From contig QKWP01000680.1 of assembly GCA_003550325.1 (NCBI GenBank), positions 62,001-126,000 of the forward strand: DNA of 64,000 nt. Direction: 5' to 3'. A program made the translations under genes and the position numbers. The DNA comes from Gigaspora rosea. Lineage: Eukaryota; Glomeromycota; Glomeromycetes; Diversisporales; Gigasporaceae. This document shows positions 34,771-44,950 of the stretch, in pieces. Each line of letters opens with the position of its first letter. Position 1 is the first letter of the stretch. The notes under the pieces were generated by a model. The model was not told the origin of the DNA. It did not search any database and saw only the letters and a program-made list of their open reading frames with translations.

Positions 34771-35280
34771 AAGAATTAATAATTTATTATAGATAGATCC
34801 TTTTTTATTTATGCTGTTATCTAAAGCATGTATTTAATATTTTATGTCAATAATATTAAAATTGGCTAGTATATATATTATAATAAAGCATTTATTTATT
34901 AATTTATACATTTTCATATGATTTTAAAGTACATAATAATCTTTATTCAAAAATCAATTCCTAATCTACTTCTAAATACAAACCTATTCTTTATTACAAA
35001 CCTATTTTTAATTTAACCCTAAACCATCCCTACTTTTAACAAAATCTCGCTTTTAATTACCTGAACCTATTTTTAATCTAGTCTTAAACCCCAACTCTAT
35101 TTATAACACTAAATCCAATCTATTTAATCGCGCTATAACCCAAATCTAACTATTATGCTTGTTCAAAATCTAACTATTGCATTATGTCCTAATGGTAATC
35201 ATTTTGGTTAATCATACATTGTCTTAAAAACAATCATTAAAGTAAACAGATAATTAAATGACTATAGTTAATTTATTGAA
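34771..35280. other. AT-rich spacer
   Basis: Repeats of CTAAACC/TTTAACCC type words at 34980-35170 drift toward telomere-like sequence but form no array. No gene. Confidence 0.35.
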
Positions 35281-35573
35281 CGATTAAATTATTACAGATT
35301 TTCTTGAAACACGATTATTAAGAAATTTACCTTTTCCAAATCGTTTCATTACTGTCATGCTTAGCCTGGCCGTTGAATTACCATGTCAAAACACCACTGT
35401 CGAATTGCTACAAGAATGCCATCGAATCACTTCGTCGAAACATTGCAAGAGTTACTACAAGAGTACCAACGAACTCCCATATCGAATCACCGTCAAGTTA
35501 CTACAAAAACCGGGGAGCACCAGAGAAACTCGGGACAACTACAAAGATTAGAAATGTTTTTAATACAAAATAA
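35281..35573 (+). pseudogene. Possible late exon of the decayed host gene
   Basis: One frame reads FLETRLLRNLPFPNRFITVM and stays open to 35551; two other frames are also open. The DNA is locally GC-richer and contains imperfect repeats of ATCGAATCAC and TACTACAAGAG. Three overlapping frames suggest repetitive coding DNA. Function unknown. Confidence 0.25.
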
Positions 35574-35599
35574 AAAAAGCAAAAAAGAGTAAAAAAAAA

Positions 35600-36050
35600 T
35601 ACTTATGCTTATGATTGTCAATCTTATGTAGGTTACCAGGAGTATGTAACAGAGCGAGAAGTGGAGATCTAGACCTGGGTGTATGAAATGAAATAATATT
35701 ATTAAAGAATATTATTAATAATGAAAAAAAACTTATAGGCTTTGAGTCATGTGTATGATCTCTTATCTTCATTTCTTTTATCTTACAATAATTGAGCATG
35801 AGTATATAATTCAGCTTTTTTAACAATAAAAGAACAGCTATAAAATTTTTTTATGATTAATTACTTACCTTTGTCTATTTCGAGTTTCGAAAAAAAAAGA
35901 AATCCCAGTAGACAGGTTTATTTTTAAAAAAATTAACAATCAAGACTTTGACTGATTGAACACGATACATATGAATTTATATGATTTTCATATAAAGTGA
36001 CAATTTTTGTATTACTATTAAACTTGTGTAATATTGGAGTTGTCCCTGTA
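35600..36050. other. Spacer with possible terminal exon
   Basis: 35631-35690 is GC-richer and preceded by TTATGTAG, so it could be a small exon. Otherwise AT-rich with no recognised feature. Confidence 0.25.
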
Positions 36051-36067
36051 ATTTTACTAACCCTTAG

Positions 36068-36610
36068 ATATTGTCACTCTTGGTGTTGTCACTTTTGGTG
36101 CCGCATTTTTGTTGTGGTTTTGTTATTTTGTCACCAAAAGTTATTATAGTTTCGTTGTAGATGTCAACTCTTCTTAGTGAGTTGTTATTTTTCTTACCTT
36201 TTTTCAATTTTTTTTTTGCTGCCAGGTTTTTTGTTTCTTTTAGCATATTTTTCATAGGGCTTATAACTTTTCATGCGTTTTTGTCATTTTTGGTATTGTC
36301 ACTTTTTTGGTATTATTTTGTTATATTGGTTTTACGTAACCTTGTCATCAGAGTCACTTTTGTCATTTTGTCACCAAAGTCATTATAGTTTCATTGTAGT
36401 TTTCAATGCTTCCTAGTGAGTTGTTATTTTTCTTACCTTTTTTAGATTTTTGATGCCAGATTTTTTGTTTCTTTAGAGTTTTTTTAGTATATTTTTCATA
36501 GAGCTTATAATTTTTGTGCATTTCATCATTTTTGGTCATCACTTTTTTGCTATTATTTTATTATGTTGGTTTCGCATAATTTTGTTATCAGAGTCACTAT
36601 GGTTTCTTTT
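36068..36610. repeat. Diverged tandem duplication, T-rich
   Basis: Two copies of a segment of about 280 bp. Shared landmarks: TTTTGTCACCAAA, GTTATTATAGTTTCGTTGTAG / CATTATAGTTTCATTGTAG, AGTGAGTTGTTATTTTTCTT, TTTTTTGTTTCTTT and TATTTTTCATAG. Similar words occur at 38880-39060. No credible gene; long open frames here are a product of low complexity. Confidence 0.65.
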
Positions 36611-36789
36611 CAGCGAAGACATTTTTTGGGAGTATTTTTTATTAGTTCTTATAGTCCTTTGCACGTTACTCACCACTTTTAATATTTGTGGGCTTTATTA
36701 TTTTTTGATAGATTTTTTTGTTCTTTTGTTGGAATTTTTTTCCACTTTTTTACCATTTTCCCATTTTTTTTTATTTTCGCTTATATATT

Positions 36790-37580
36790 GTAAATAATTT
36801 TTTATAAAAGGGCAATCCTGCCTTTATTATTTGGGATACGAGTATAACACTCTAGGATTTTTAGACTACTGCCTCATTCTCTCCCTTCCACAATAAAGAC
36901 TCGTCCGGTTACCGAAGTACCTAAACGCGATCTGCCGCAGCCAAGAATAGTCTTAAATTTTGGTCTTCTAATGCATAGAACACTTCAAATTATCACCGAT
37001 AGGCTCTTGCTAGCTTGTTAGGATTGCACCCCTTTTCTTAAAATTTTTCCTTCTTCATACAGGACAAAATGAAAAAGGTGGAAAGTACCAATAAACTACC
37101 AAGAAAACGAAAAGCTAAAAACACGTAACCGATACAAAAAAGAAAAAACATAAGAAAAGAGGCCAATCTGACCAGGGAAAGAAAAAAGAAAGAAACCAAA
37201 GAAAAAAGGATAAAACTGACAAATACTACATTTAAAAATTATATAGCACAGCGTAAGGAATCGCCTCACCTAAGTACTATATATACATAAAAGAAAAAAA
37301 AAGACTATACCTAATAGAACTTTCTAGAAAGAAATTTCATGCGGATTACTCCAAAACATCTCACGTGTCATTTATTATTTATCTCAAAGGACCCGATTTC
37401 ACTCGTGACTTGATTCCAATATGGTAGGCGCATTCCCAATATGGACAAAGTAAACATTGCTGATCTTTTGGAGGGGGTAAACTCAATCGCCCACTTTTTG
37501 GTGAAATTTCGAAAAGTCCAAAGGGCGAGAGATAATACTTGTATCCAAAGTTTAAGGAGTGTACATCCAAGATAAAACTA
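36790..37580 (-). repeat. Dispersed repeat, copy C of three
   Basis: Carries ACTCGTCCGGTTACCGAAGT, a GAAAAAAGAAAGAAACC tract, AAATTATATAGCACAGCGTA, GCTGATCTTTTGGAGGGGGT and CCAATATGGTAGGCGCATTC in the same order as copies A and B. It ends at AGGACCCTGAAGAATATACG, a phrase like the hAT-type termini at 2398 and 62291. Confidence 0.55.
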
Positions 37581-38054
37581 GGACCCTGAAGAATATACGT
37601 AATACTGAGATCTGGCTTTGTATAGACTTATATATAAGTTTCCATATGTCGTATGTTTAAATTTGTATAACCAACTGGTAATTTTTTGAAAAGTTAGATG
37701 TTTATTTGTATAACAAAGATGATCTTTATAACAAGTACGATCTTTTTTTGTATAACGATACTATATATATATTGGGAAATTTTTAAGTAGATATAAATCG
37801 ATATATACCGTATGTTGCAGCTACCTTTTTTTGCCGATTTTTAACAAAAAAAAACCGTGGGTAGCTTATTTACTATTTTAAGTAATTTAAAGCACAATAA
37901 AGAGGTAGCTTATTTTTGAATACAAAACTTTAATAAGTAAAATAAATAAATATGCTATAGACAATAAATAAATATGCTGTAGACGATAAATAAATATGTT
38001 ATAAACAATAAATAAATATGCAGAAAAAAATCGGGAGTAACTTATAAAGCGATT
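37581..38054. other. AT-rich spacer
   Basis: A GTAGCTTATTT phrase recurs at 37862, 37908 and 38411. AATAAATATGCTATAGACAAT is repeated about four times at 37945-38020. No gene. Confidence 0.4.
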
Positions 38055-38412
38055 TTTGGTCAATCGATTATAGTCGCTACATAGTAAAGTCTAAATTTTA
38101 CTAAGTAAATCGATTAAAGTCGCATAAGTAACATTGTTCAGCAGATCAAAATACGCGTACCCTGAAAATTTCATACAAATTGGAGAACTTTTTATTATTT
38201 GACTTTTAATTTTTACGTTCAACGGTTTTTTTTTTTATAAAAAAAAATCCGTTGAACGTAAAAATTAAAAGTCAAATAATAAAAAGTTCTCTGATTTGTA
38301 TGAAATTTTCAGGGTACGCGTATTTTGATCTGCTGAACAATGTTACTTATGTGACTTTAATCGATTTGCTTAGTAAAATTTAGACTTTACTATGTAGCAA
38401 CGTTCATCGATC
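38055..38412. repeat. 358 bp palindrome related in design to the satellite unit
   Basis: Centre near 38232. Arms of about 170 bp contain AAGTAACATTGTTCAGCAGA, AAATACGCGTACCCTGAAAA and TTTACGTTCAACGG with exact partners. The phrase TAAGTAACATTGTTCAGCA parallels TAAGTAAACTTGTTCAGCA of the 327 bp satellite, at the same relative position in the arm. Confidence 0.85.
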
Positions 38413-39120
38413 GTATGGGTAGCTTATTTTCGGAACTAAAAATTTTGTTGTTGAATTTGAACACGGTTAACTACCGCCCTTCTTTTTCTAGATAGGTTTC
38501 TGATTTTCTCTTCATCACTTTTTTTTGTGTAATTATGTTTTTGGCTTTGGTGGTTAACATGATCATACTGGTACTCAGATCTGAAATTGTATAATTTACA
38601 GTAAATTTGAACTTATATGATAATTTTGTATAAAGATTTTAATAAAATTAAGTGTATAAAGTTATATTAAAATTTTGAGTCTGGATCTGAGCATATGGGC
38701 CGATTTGAGTAATTTATAAGTAGAGCTTATTTTTTCAAAACTTTAAAGTTAAATAATGTTTGATCTACTGGTCCGTTTTAAATGATTTTACCACCAAAAT
38801 GTTCGTCTCTTTGAGACGATTCCAACGAGCCCAAAAGAGTCATCGCTTTTTGGAGTCGTATGATTTCATCATGCTAGTTCTGGCATTGCTATTTTGGTGT
38901 GATTTTGCTGTATTGGTATTGTCACTTTTGAGGTTGCTTTTAATATGAAATCATACTGTATAGTTAAGTTTCTCATTGCCCTTCATAGCTTTTGTCATTT
39001 TAAGTGTATTTTTTGGTAACGATTTTATTTTTATTTTTTTAGATAAGTTTTTGTGCAAGTTTGCTGTTGTTTTAGTAAGTTCTTGTTTATTTTATTAGAG
39101 CGTTAGTTCATAGCGACCCC
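38413..39120. other. Spacer with half foldback and T-rich DNA
   Basis: 38756-38836 is a half copy of the foldback family of 1-620 (GATCTACTGGTCCGTTT to ACGAGCCCAAAAG) without its partner arm. The rest is T-rich low complexity. Confidence 0.5.
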
Positions 39121-39206
39121 ATGATCGACCAATAAAAATTGATCATGTGAGTCATGTGCTCGTTGAGCACGTGATTCACGTGATCGATTTTTATTGATCG
39201 ATTATA
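39121..39206. repeat. Short palindrome
   Basis: TGATCGACCAATAAAAATTG pairs with CGATTTTTATTGATCGA; inner arms CATGTGCTCG / GAGCACGTG. Confidence 0.7.
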
Positions 39207-41330
39207 TCACTTAAAAAATAAAAGCGATAAATCCTAAGTTATAACTTATATAAAGAAAAAAAAAGTCTAATATTGCGACGAACACATACAGTAAAAAAAA
39301 AATCTAATACCACGATGAACTAAATAATAAAAAAAAAAAACTATATTGCGATGATTTAAGAAAACAACGCACCATTAGCATCGAGTTTAATTTATTATAT
39401 CTCAAATCAATTATATCATAAAAAAAAAAACTAAAAAAAAAACTAATTTCGTGACAACATTATGCATATAAAAAAAAAACTAATACAACAACAAACTATA
39501 TATATATATATATAAAAAAAACTATATTGTGATGATTTCAAGAAAATGATGGCTCCGTTAGTATCGAGTTTTTGAAAAGTGCATCAGCTAATTCTCCTTC
39601 CAATCCAAGATTATTATGTCCAAGATTCAAAATCTTCAAGAACGACGAAAGCTTGGTATCACTGACAAAACTGGAACGAATGACAGACCTATAGCCCAGA
39701 ATCTCCACAAACTACATACCGAATGACCAAAGCTTAGAATCTCTATACCCCAAAATAACAGCACCAACCGACGAAAGCCTAGATCTCAGCACCGAAACGT
39801 CGAAAACCCAGCACTAAACACGAAAGCCCAGAATCTTCATACTCCTTAAACGATGGCACCAAATGACGAAAGCCTAATTTTTATCAGTTTTCTTGCGAAG
39901 CACAAACCTACAAAAAAAAAAGAAAGTGTTAATTTAAAGAAAAAAGCAAAAAAAAACAAAACCAAAAGAAAAAAAGTGATAACATATCTTAAAGAAGCAG
40001 CACAAAACAACAGAAGCCCAAAATCTTGCACCGAACAACAAAAGCACAGAACCATCACAATTTTTATCAGTTGTCTAGTGAAAAAAACTATGAAAAAGAA
40101 AGTAAGTTAGGTCAAAGGAGAAAAAAAACAACGAAAAAAAACGTATCTCGAAGAATCCTAGTTCTAATTTTCACTATCGGGTCTTTCAGAAGGCAAACCT
40201 ACAGAAAGTATTATTAGTTCAAATGAAGGAAAAAAAAGAAAAGAAACCACTTATCTTACAAATTCCCAGGTTTAATCGCCAAATCAAATACAACTTTATG
40301 ACAGTATTAAGGTTCTAATCCAAGGCTTCAACGATGGTTTTAACAATGACTCAACTCCAACAACGGCTCTAGTAACGGCTCTAGTGACAACTCCAATGAT
40401 GAAACCCTTAAAGAGAAGGAAAAAAAAGCTATTTAATCAAAAATAAAAAAAACAAGCTGCAAAAAAAAAAAACTAATAAAAAAAAAAAACAACGATTATC
40501 AAAAGGATAATCATTGTTTATATATGATTGCCAGTCTTAAAAATGATTGGCTAATCATGAGGGTCACCATGAAAAATTTTTCATTTTATTATTGAGCATT
40601 AGTTGCAACACAGCTGATATTTTTTTTAGTTTTTTTTTATTTTTTAATTCTTTATATTTTATTTTTAGAATAAGGTTAGGATCACAAATGGTATTAATAA
40701 TAAGAGTACATATGGATTTTAGTGGGTTAATAGATTCAAATTGAGACCTTAAGTTTCAGTAGCAGCCACAATATTAATTCGTTTTTTTATTGAACCCTCA
40801 GTTATCTAATAATTCTTAATAACACTCTTTCAGTCTTTTTTTTTTGCTGTTTTTTTTTTTTATCTATTCTTTATATTTTTTTGCCTTTTCTGATTTCTTG
40901 TTAGTTTTTTTTTACTTTCTTGTCTTTGATTGTTCATTTCATCTGTTTATTTCATCTATTTATATAAAATAATAAAGAAATAAAAATAATAAATAAATAA
41001 GACCATACAAAGTTAATTTTTTGGTTATAATAACATAAAATTTGAAAAATAGCTCAGCAACCCAGCTTTTAATTTTATTTTCAAAAAATTTTTATATATA
41101 AAAAGCATATAAAATTTTTAAAAAAAACTTCACACAGATAGTAAATATAGTCAAAAATTTTATAATTTTGTGAAATTTGACCTGGCTGAATTATGAGAAC
41201 CAATTTATTAAGTTTGTATGACCTAAAGTAAAATCAATAAATTGTTGCAAAATTGGCTTTTATGGGCGATACATCATAAAGAAAAAAAAACATAAAATTT
41301 TTGTTCGATGGCTATCAGATTTGAACCAAT
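39207..41330. other. Long low-complexity stretch, no gene
   Basis: A-rich blocks (39240-39560, 39900-40480) alternate with T-rich blocks (40600-41000). At 39640-39850 and 39990-40070 a drifting word like CCCAGAATCTTCA...CACCGAAC...CGAAAG recurs every 40-60 bp, a decayed minisatellite. Open frames on both strands look like low-complexity artefacts. Confidence 0.5.
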
Positions 41331-41440
41331 CATATCTGGGGTCTAGCCTAATTGCCTGAACCCTGGGGTCCAGGATAACTATTCTAAACCAGGGGTCTAG
41401 GATAAGGACGCTCTTTTTAAAATCATATTGTGAAACTGGT
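41300..41440 (+). repeat. Repeat pair, copy 1
   Basis: GAACCAATCATATCTGGGGT, TGGGGTCCAGGATAACTATT and ACCAGGGGTCTAGGATAAGG recur in order at 43055-43165. Direct orientation, 1.7 kb apart. Confidence 0.75.
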
Positions 41441-41866
41441 TTCGCAGGTCATAGAATGACATTCATATGATTGGCCAATTTTTGCAAATCTATTTGTGAT
41501 TTCCCGTGATAATTAACCAATCAAATTGTGATAATTAATTAATCAAATAATTCAAATAATGAAACTATATTAGCAAAGTTTATATTTTTTTACAGTATAA
41601 ATTATATATTCGAGAAAAATCTAGTAAATCTAGTTTTAATTATCACTGCCTTCGCTAGAAATGTTACTATTCTCAAAATATATTATTAATTATTATTTAT
41701 TTATATACTGTATATTTCTCTATATTTATATTTGTACCTCTCAAAAAGAAAAATAAGAAATTTCATTTTTTATTCATGTAAATTCTTAAATGATAATAAA
41801 TATTTTTCATTATTACAACTACTGCATTGTCTTTATATTATTAATTAATATACAGTATTATTAATT

Positions 41867-42502
41867 GGGAAAATAAATTTGTCGCACCCGCGACATGTCG
41901 CACCCTCTGGTTCGGCCAATCAAATCGCTCGATTTTATAGGCAAAACAATTTTTTTTAAAAAATTAAAAATTTTACATAATAAAGTATAAAATTTATATA
42001 AAGTAGCATACCATATAACGTAAAATTTTATTCTGAACAACTTTTCTAAGTCATAAAGATAGATTGTCTTAGTAAAAAAAACGGTTTATAAGAAAAATCA
42101 AAAATTTCCAAAGTTAGCATATATAAAACTTTTTTTTACTAAAACTATCTACCTTTTTAACTTAGAAAAAGTTGTTTAGCATAAAATTTTACATATAATT
42201 ATTAAACGTAAAGATAGATTTATATTAGTAAAAAAAAAGTTTTATATGTGCTAACATTCGAAATTTTTGATTTTTCTTATAAAACGTTTTTTTTACTAAG
42301 ATAATCTATCTTTATGACTTAGAAAAAGTTGTTTAGAATAAAATTTTACATTATATGCTTTGATATCGCTTATTTATTTTTACATTTGACTAGTAAAATT
42401 TTGAATTTTTAAAAAATAAAATTTTTTGCTTACAAAATCGTGCGATTTGATTGGCCGAATCGGGGGTGCGACATGTCGCAGGTGCAACAAATTTCTATTC
42501 CC
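41867..42502. mobile_element. MULE-type non-autonomous element, 9 bp duplication
   Basis: An exact 9 bp duplication TTATTAATT lies at 41858-41866 and 42503-42511. Inverted ends GGGAAAATAAATTTGTCGCA and GCAACAAATTTCTATTCCC. Subterminal CGACATGTCG palindromes and CGGCCAATCAAATCGC in both arms. The arms run nearly to the centre. No ORF. Confidence 0.85.
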
Positions 42503-42511
42503 TTATTAATT

Positions 42512-43030
42512 AATACCACATATACAGAACTATCGATTCTAAAGTCATATTATATCTATCTATTTAATAAGCTCTATACAAGAATAAAAGTAATATAAGT
42601 TATTAAAAGGTAGTTTAAAAGAAGTAATTTAACCTAAATACAATAAATTAATAGCTTGTAAGAGTCTGTTTTTAAAATCAAACTTTTACCTTAACCACCT
42701 TGATTGTTCTTTGTATTCGACTATTGTCTTGCAATCAGTACAGCAGTACTTGTATACCAATTTTACTAATAATACACATAGTAAACTTGCTTCTAAGTTA
42801 AAGTTCTCTGTTTTTATGATTATTTTGTGATTATTTTGTATAACAAAGGGCAACACTCTTCTAACTCAAATTATAAAAAAAAAATTTATTTTTCTTAAGT
42901 AAAATTGTGAAACGTTACAATTTGAAAAAGTACTTTGAACTGTATAAATAAGTTACCTGGGCAATTGATTTACATCAGCCAATCAGATGAATGTCCTCCT
43001 ATGACTTCGCGGGCGATATGCATATAGTAA
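42512..43030. other. AT-rich spacer
   Basis: No gene or clear repeat recognised. Confidence 0.35.
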
Positions 43031-43049
43031 AAAACTTAGAATTTTTTTA

Positions 43050-43165
43050 CTCGATAGCTATTAGATCTGAACCAATCATATTTGAGGTCTAGTTTAATTT
43101 GCCTAAACCCCGGGGTCCATGATAACTATCCTAAACCAGGGGTCTAGGATAAGGACGCTCATGAT
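43050..43165 (+). repeat. Repeat pair, copy 2
   Basis: Second copy of 41300-41440 (AACCAATCATATTTGAGGTC, GGGGTCCATGATAACTATCC, CAGGGGTCTAGGATAAGGAC). Confidence 0.75.
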
Positions 43166-43179
43166 TTTTTATTAGATAC

Positions 43180-43430
43180 TATCTCCACGTGATGATTTAC
43201 ACGATTTGACATAACGTAACACAATCTTAAAATTCAAAACAAAGCATTCGTTTTAGTCAAAAATTGCCCGTTATTCAAAAATCCCAAGAAACCACCTTTA
43301 TGATATATTTTTTTAAAAAAATCTAGTGCTAATGTAGTAAGTACTAACCTTAAATAAACTAATTTCAATTACGCTGAAAGTTTTTTAAAAAGCGTGGATA
43401 CTCTTATATTACGCGGATAGAGTTAATTTT
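43180..43430 (+). mobile_element. Core-family small element, copy 10, eroded
   Basis: Contains CATAACGTAACACAATCTTA, AAAAATTGCCCGTTATTCAA and GAAACCACCTTTATGATA in core order. Ends CACGTGATGATTTACACG; the right end is unclear. Confidence 0.5.
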
Positions 43431-43700
43431 TATTCATTTTAAAAAAAACTTTACATGTAAAATAGATTATTATTTTTTTAAGAAAAACTCATTATATAAA
43501 TGTTGGTTTAAAAAATATATATAATCTTTGTTAGAACCTGCGCAACCAGGTCGAAACTAAGTTTAAAAATAAAGATATAATAAAGCATGCTAAACTTTTT
43601 AAAAACAGTAAATTTTATTCGTGGACCAAGTTACTTACTTGCTGTTCTTTATAGAAAAGTTATAATATTTATTATTTTTCTTTTTCATAGTGAATGTGGG

Positions 43701-43995
43701 TCGTATAACAGTTGTTATACGCCAAATAGACTCACACAAACTCACTGTATAACAGAAAAAGAAAAATAAATCCGTTATTGAATGTTCCGCATCCAATAAC
43801 AGCGTATCTGGCTTTGAATTTAATGTGCTTGACAACCTGAGCCCCTTCGGGGCCCAGGTTAGCACATTAAATTCAAAGCCAGATACTTCTTTTATTTGTC
43901 ATCCAAAATGATCATCCCGTGATCCTTCGGATCACGGTATTCTCATTTCTACTGCCAAATAAAACTGTTATTGGATGCTACACATCCAATAACTA
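43701..43995. repeat. Cluster of strong hairpins
   Basis: Main hairpin 43803-43888: GTATCTGGCTTTGAATTTAA pairs with the reverse complement ending GCCAGATAC, and the inner stem AACCTGAGCCCC is closed by TTCG. Second hairpin near 43917-43940: CCGTGATCC-TTCG-GGATCACGG. Flanking TTATTGAATG...CATCCAATAAC and TTATTGGATG...CATCCAATAAC form two more. GC content is far above the flanks. Confidence 0.8.
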
Positions 43996-44074
43996 TTTAT
44001 TATATGATCATTTTTGAATAGGTTTAATAGGTTAATAGGTTATTGTTCTTAGGGTCATGTTTGTACCGTAATTT

Positions 44075-44165
44075 ATCGTGTAAGGTACCCGGGTATGATT
44101 TAATTTCACGTGGTAAAAACTTTGATTTATACCCCGGGTACCTTGTATGGTACGTTGTGTGGCAT
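44075..44165. repeat. GGTACCCGGG palindromic block, second copy
   Basis: GTAAGGTACCCGGGTATGAT and TATACCCCGGGTACCTTGTA form the arms. Near-identical to 29120-29215 in reverse orientation. Confidence 0.75.
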
Positions 44166-44167
44166 TT

Positions 44168-44888
44168 TACTTATTTGCGCGGGTAACACAAACCAAAAAA
44201 GGAATTCCGATTTTGTAAATAAACTAAGTGCGTGAGATAAAAATTTAGGGTTAGGGACTTAACGTTAGAGGCTATAGGGTTAGAAAGATGCTTAATATAA
44301 GTAAAATTTCATTTCTATCATTTTTAATTAGTGCACCAAGATCGATTTAAACATTAGTTTTTGCGTATTTTCGCTTTTTTCTTCTTTTACGCGTGTTCGA
44401 ATTCTTCGTCGGGCTGATCCGGAATAGTCAAAATTTGCACTCTCCGATTGGCTATTTCCTCTCCAGGAGCTTGTATTACCCGCGCAAATAAGATGCCGTT
44501 GTGTGGGGGTACGTTGTGTGGAGCGTAATATTAGCCCATAAGTAAAAAAAATTATTATTAGTAAATCGGCCTTTGATTTGTACCCGGGTCTCTTACAAAA
44601 CACCACAACAAATAGCCTTGAAATATACCCGGTACAAATCAAGGGGGGTACCGATCAAAGGGGGTATCTTCTACGGTAAATTACGGCAATTAGAAAAAAA
44701 GCTAATGGTGATCTGCACAAGTAAGTCTCAAAAACGCAAGTTTTGCGGCTGTGATTTTGCTGTTTCTGTGAATCACAGAAAATCATCGTCGGAAACCCCT
44801 GCTCGTACCCTAATATGGCATCCACGCACTTAGTTTATTTACAAAATCGGATTTCCTTTTTGGTTTGTGTTACCCGCGCAAATAAGTA
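44168..44888. mobile_element. TIR element with 65 bp ends
   Basis: Left end TTATTTGCGCGGGTAACACA running to GTAAATAAACTAAGTGCGTG; the right end is its reverse complement with few changes. The interior contains TTTAGGGTTAGGG near the left and a segment (44500-44680) shared in reverse with 28480-28660. No recognisable transposase. Confidence 0.75.
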
Positions 44889-44950
44889 ACATGACGATAT
44901 TGATAATCTTGATAATCAGATATCGCTAATATAAATACTAATGGTAAAAG

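Noticed and set aside
35357-35592. Three overlapping open frames as three genes
   Set aside because: At most one can be real; kept only as a weak exon candidate of the decayed host gene.
36161-36797. Open frames rich in Phe, Leu, Ser and Val that could be membrane proteins
   Set aside because: They lie in a T-rich tandem duplication, have no domain, and the same DNA gives long frames on both strands.
39853-40217. Overlapping Lys-rich frames
   Set aside because: A-rich low-complexity DNA with decayed short repeats; no conserved feature.
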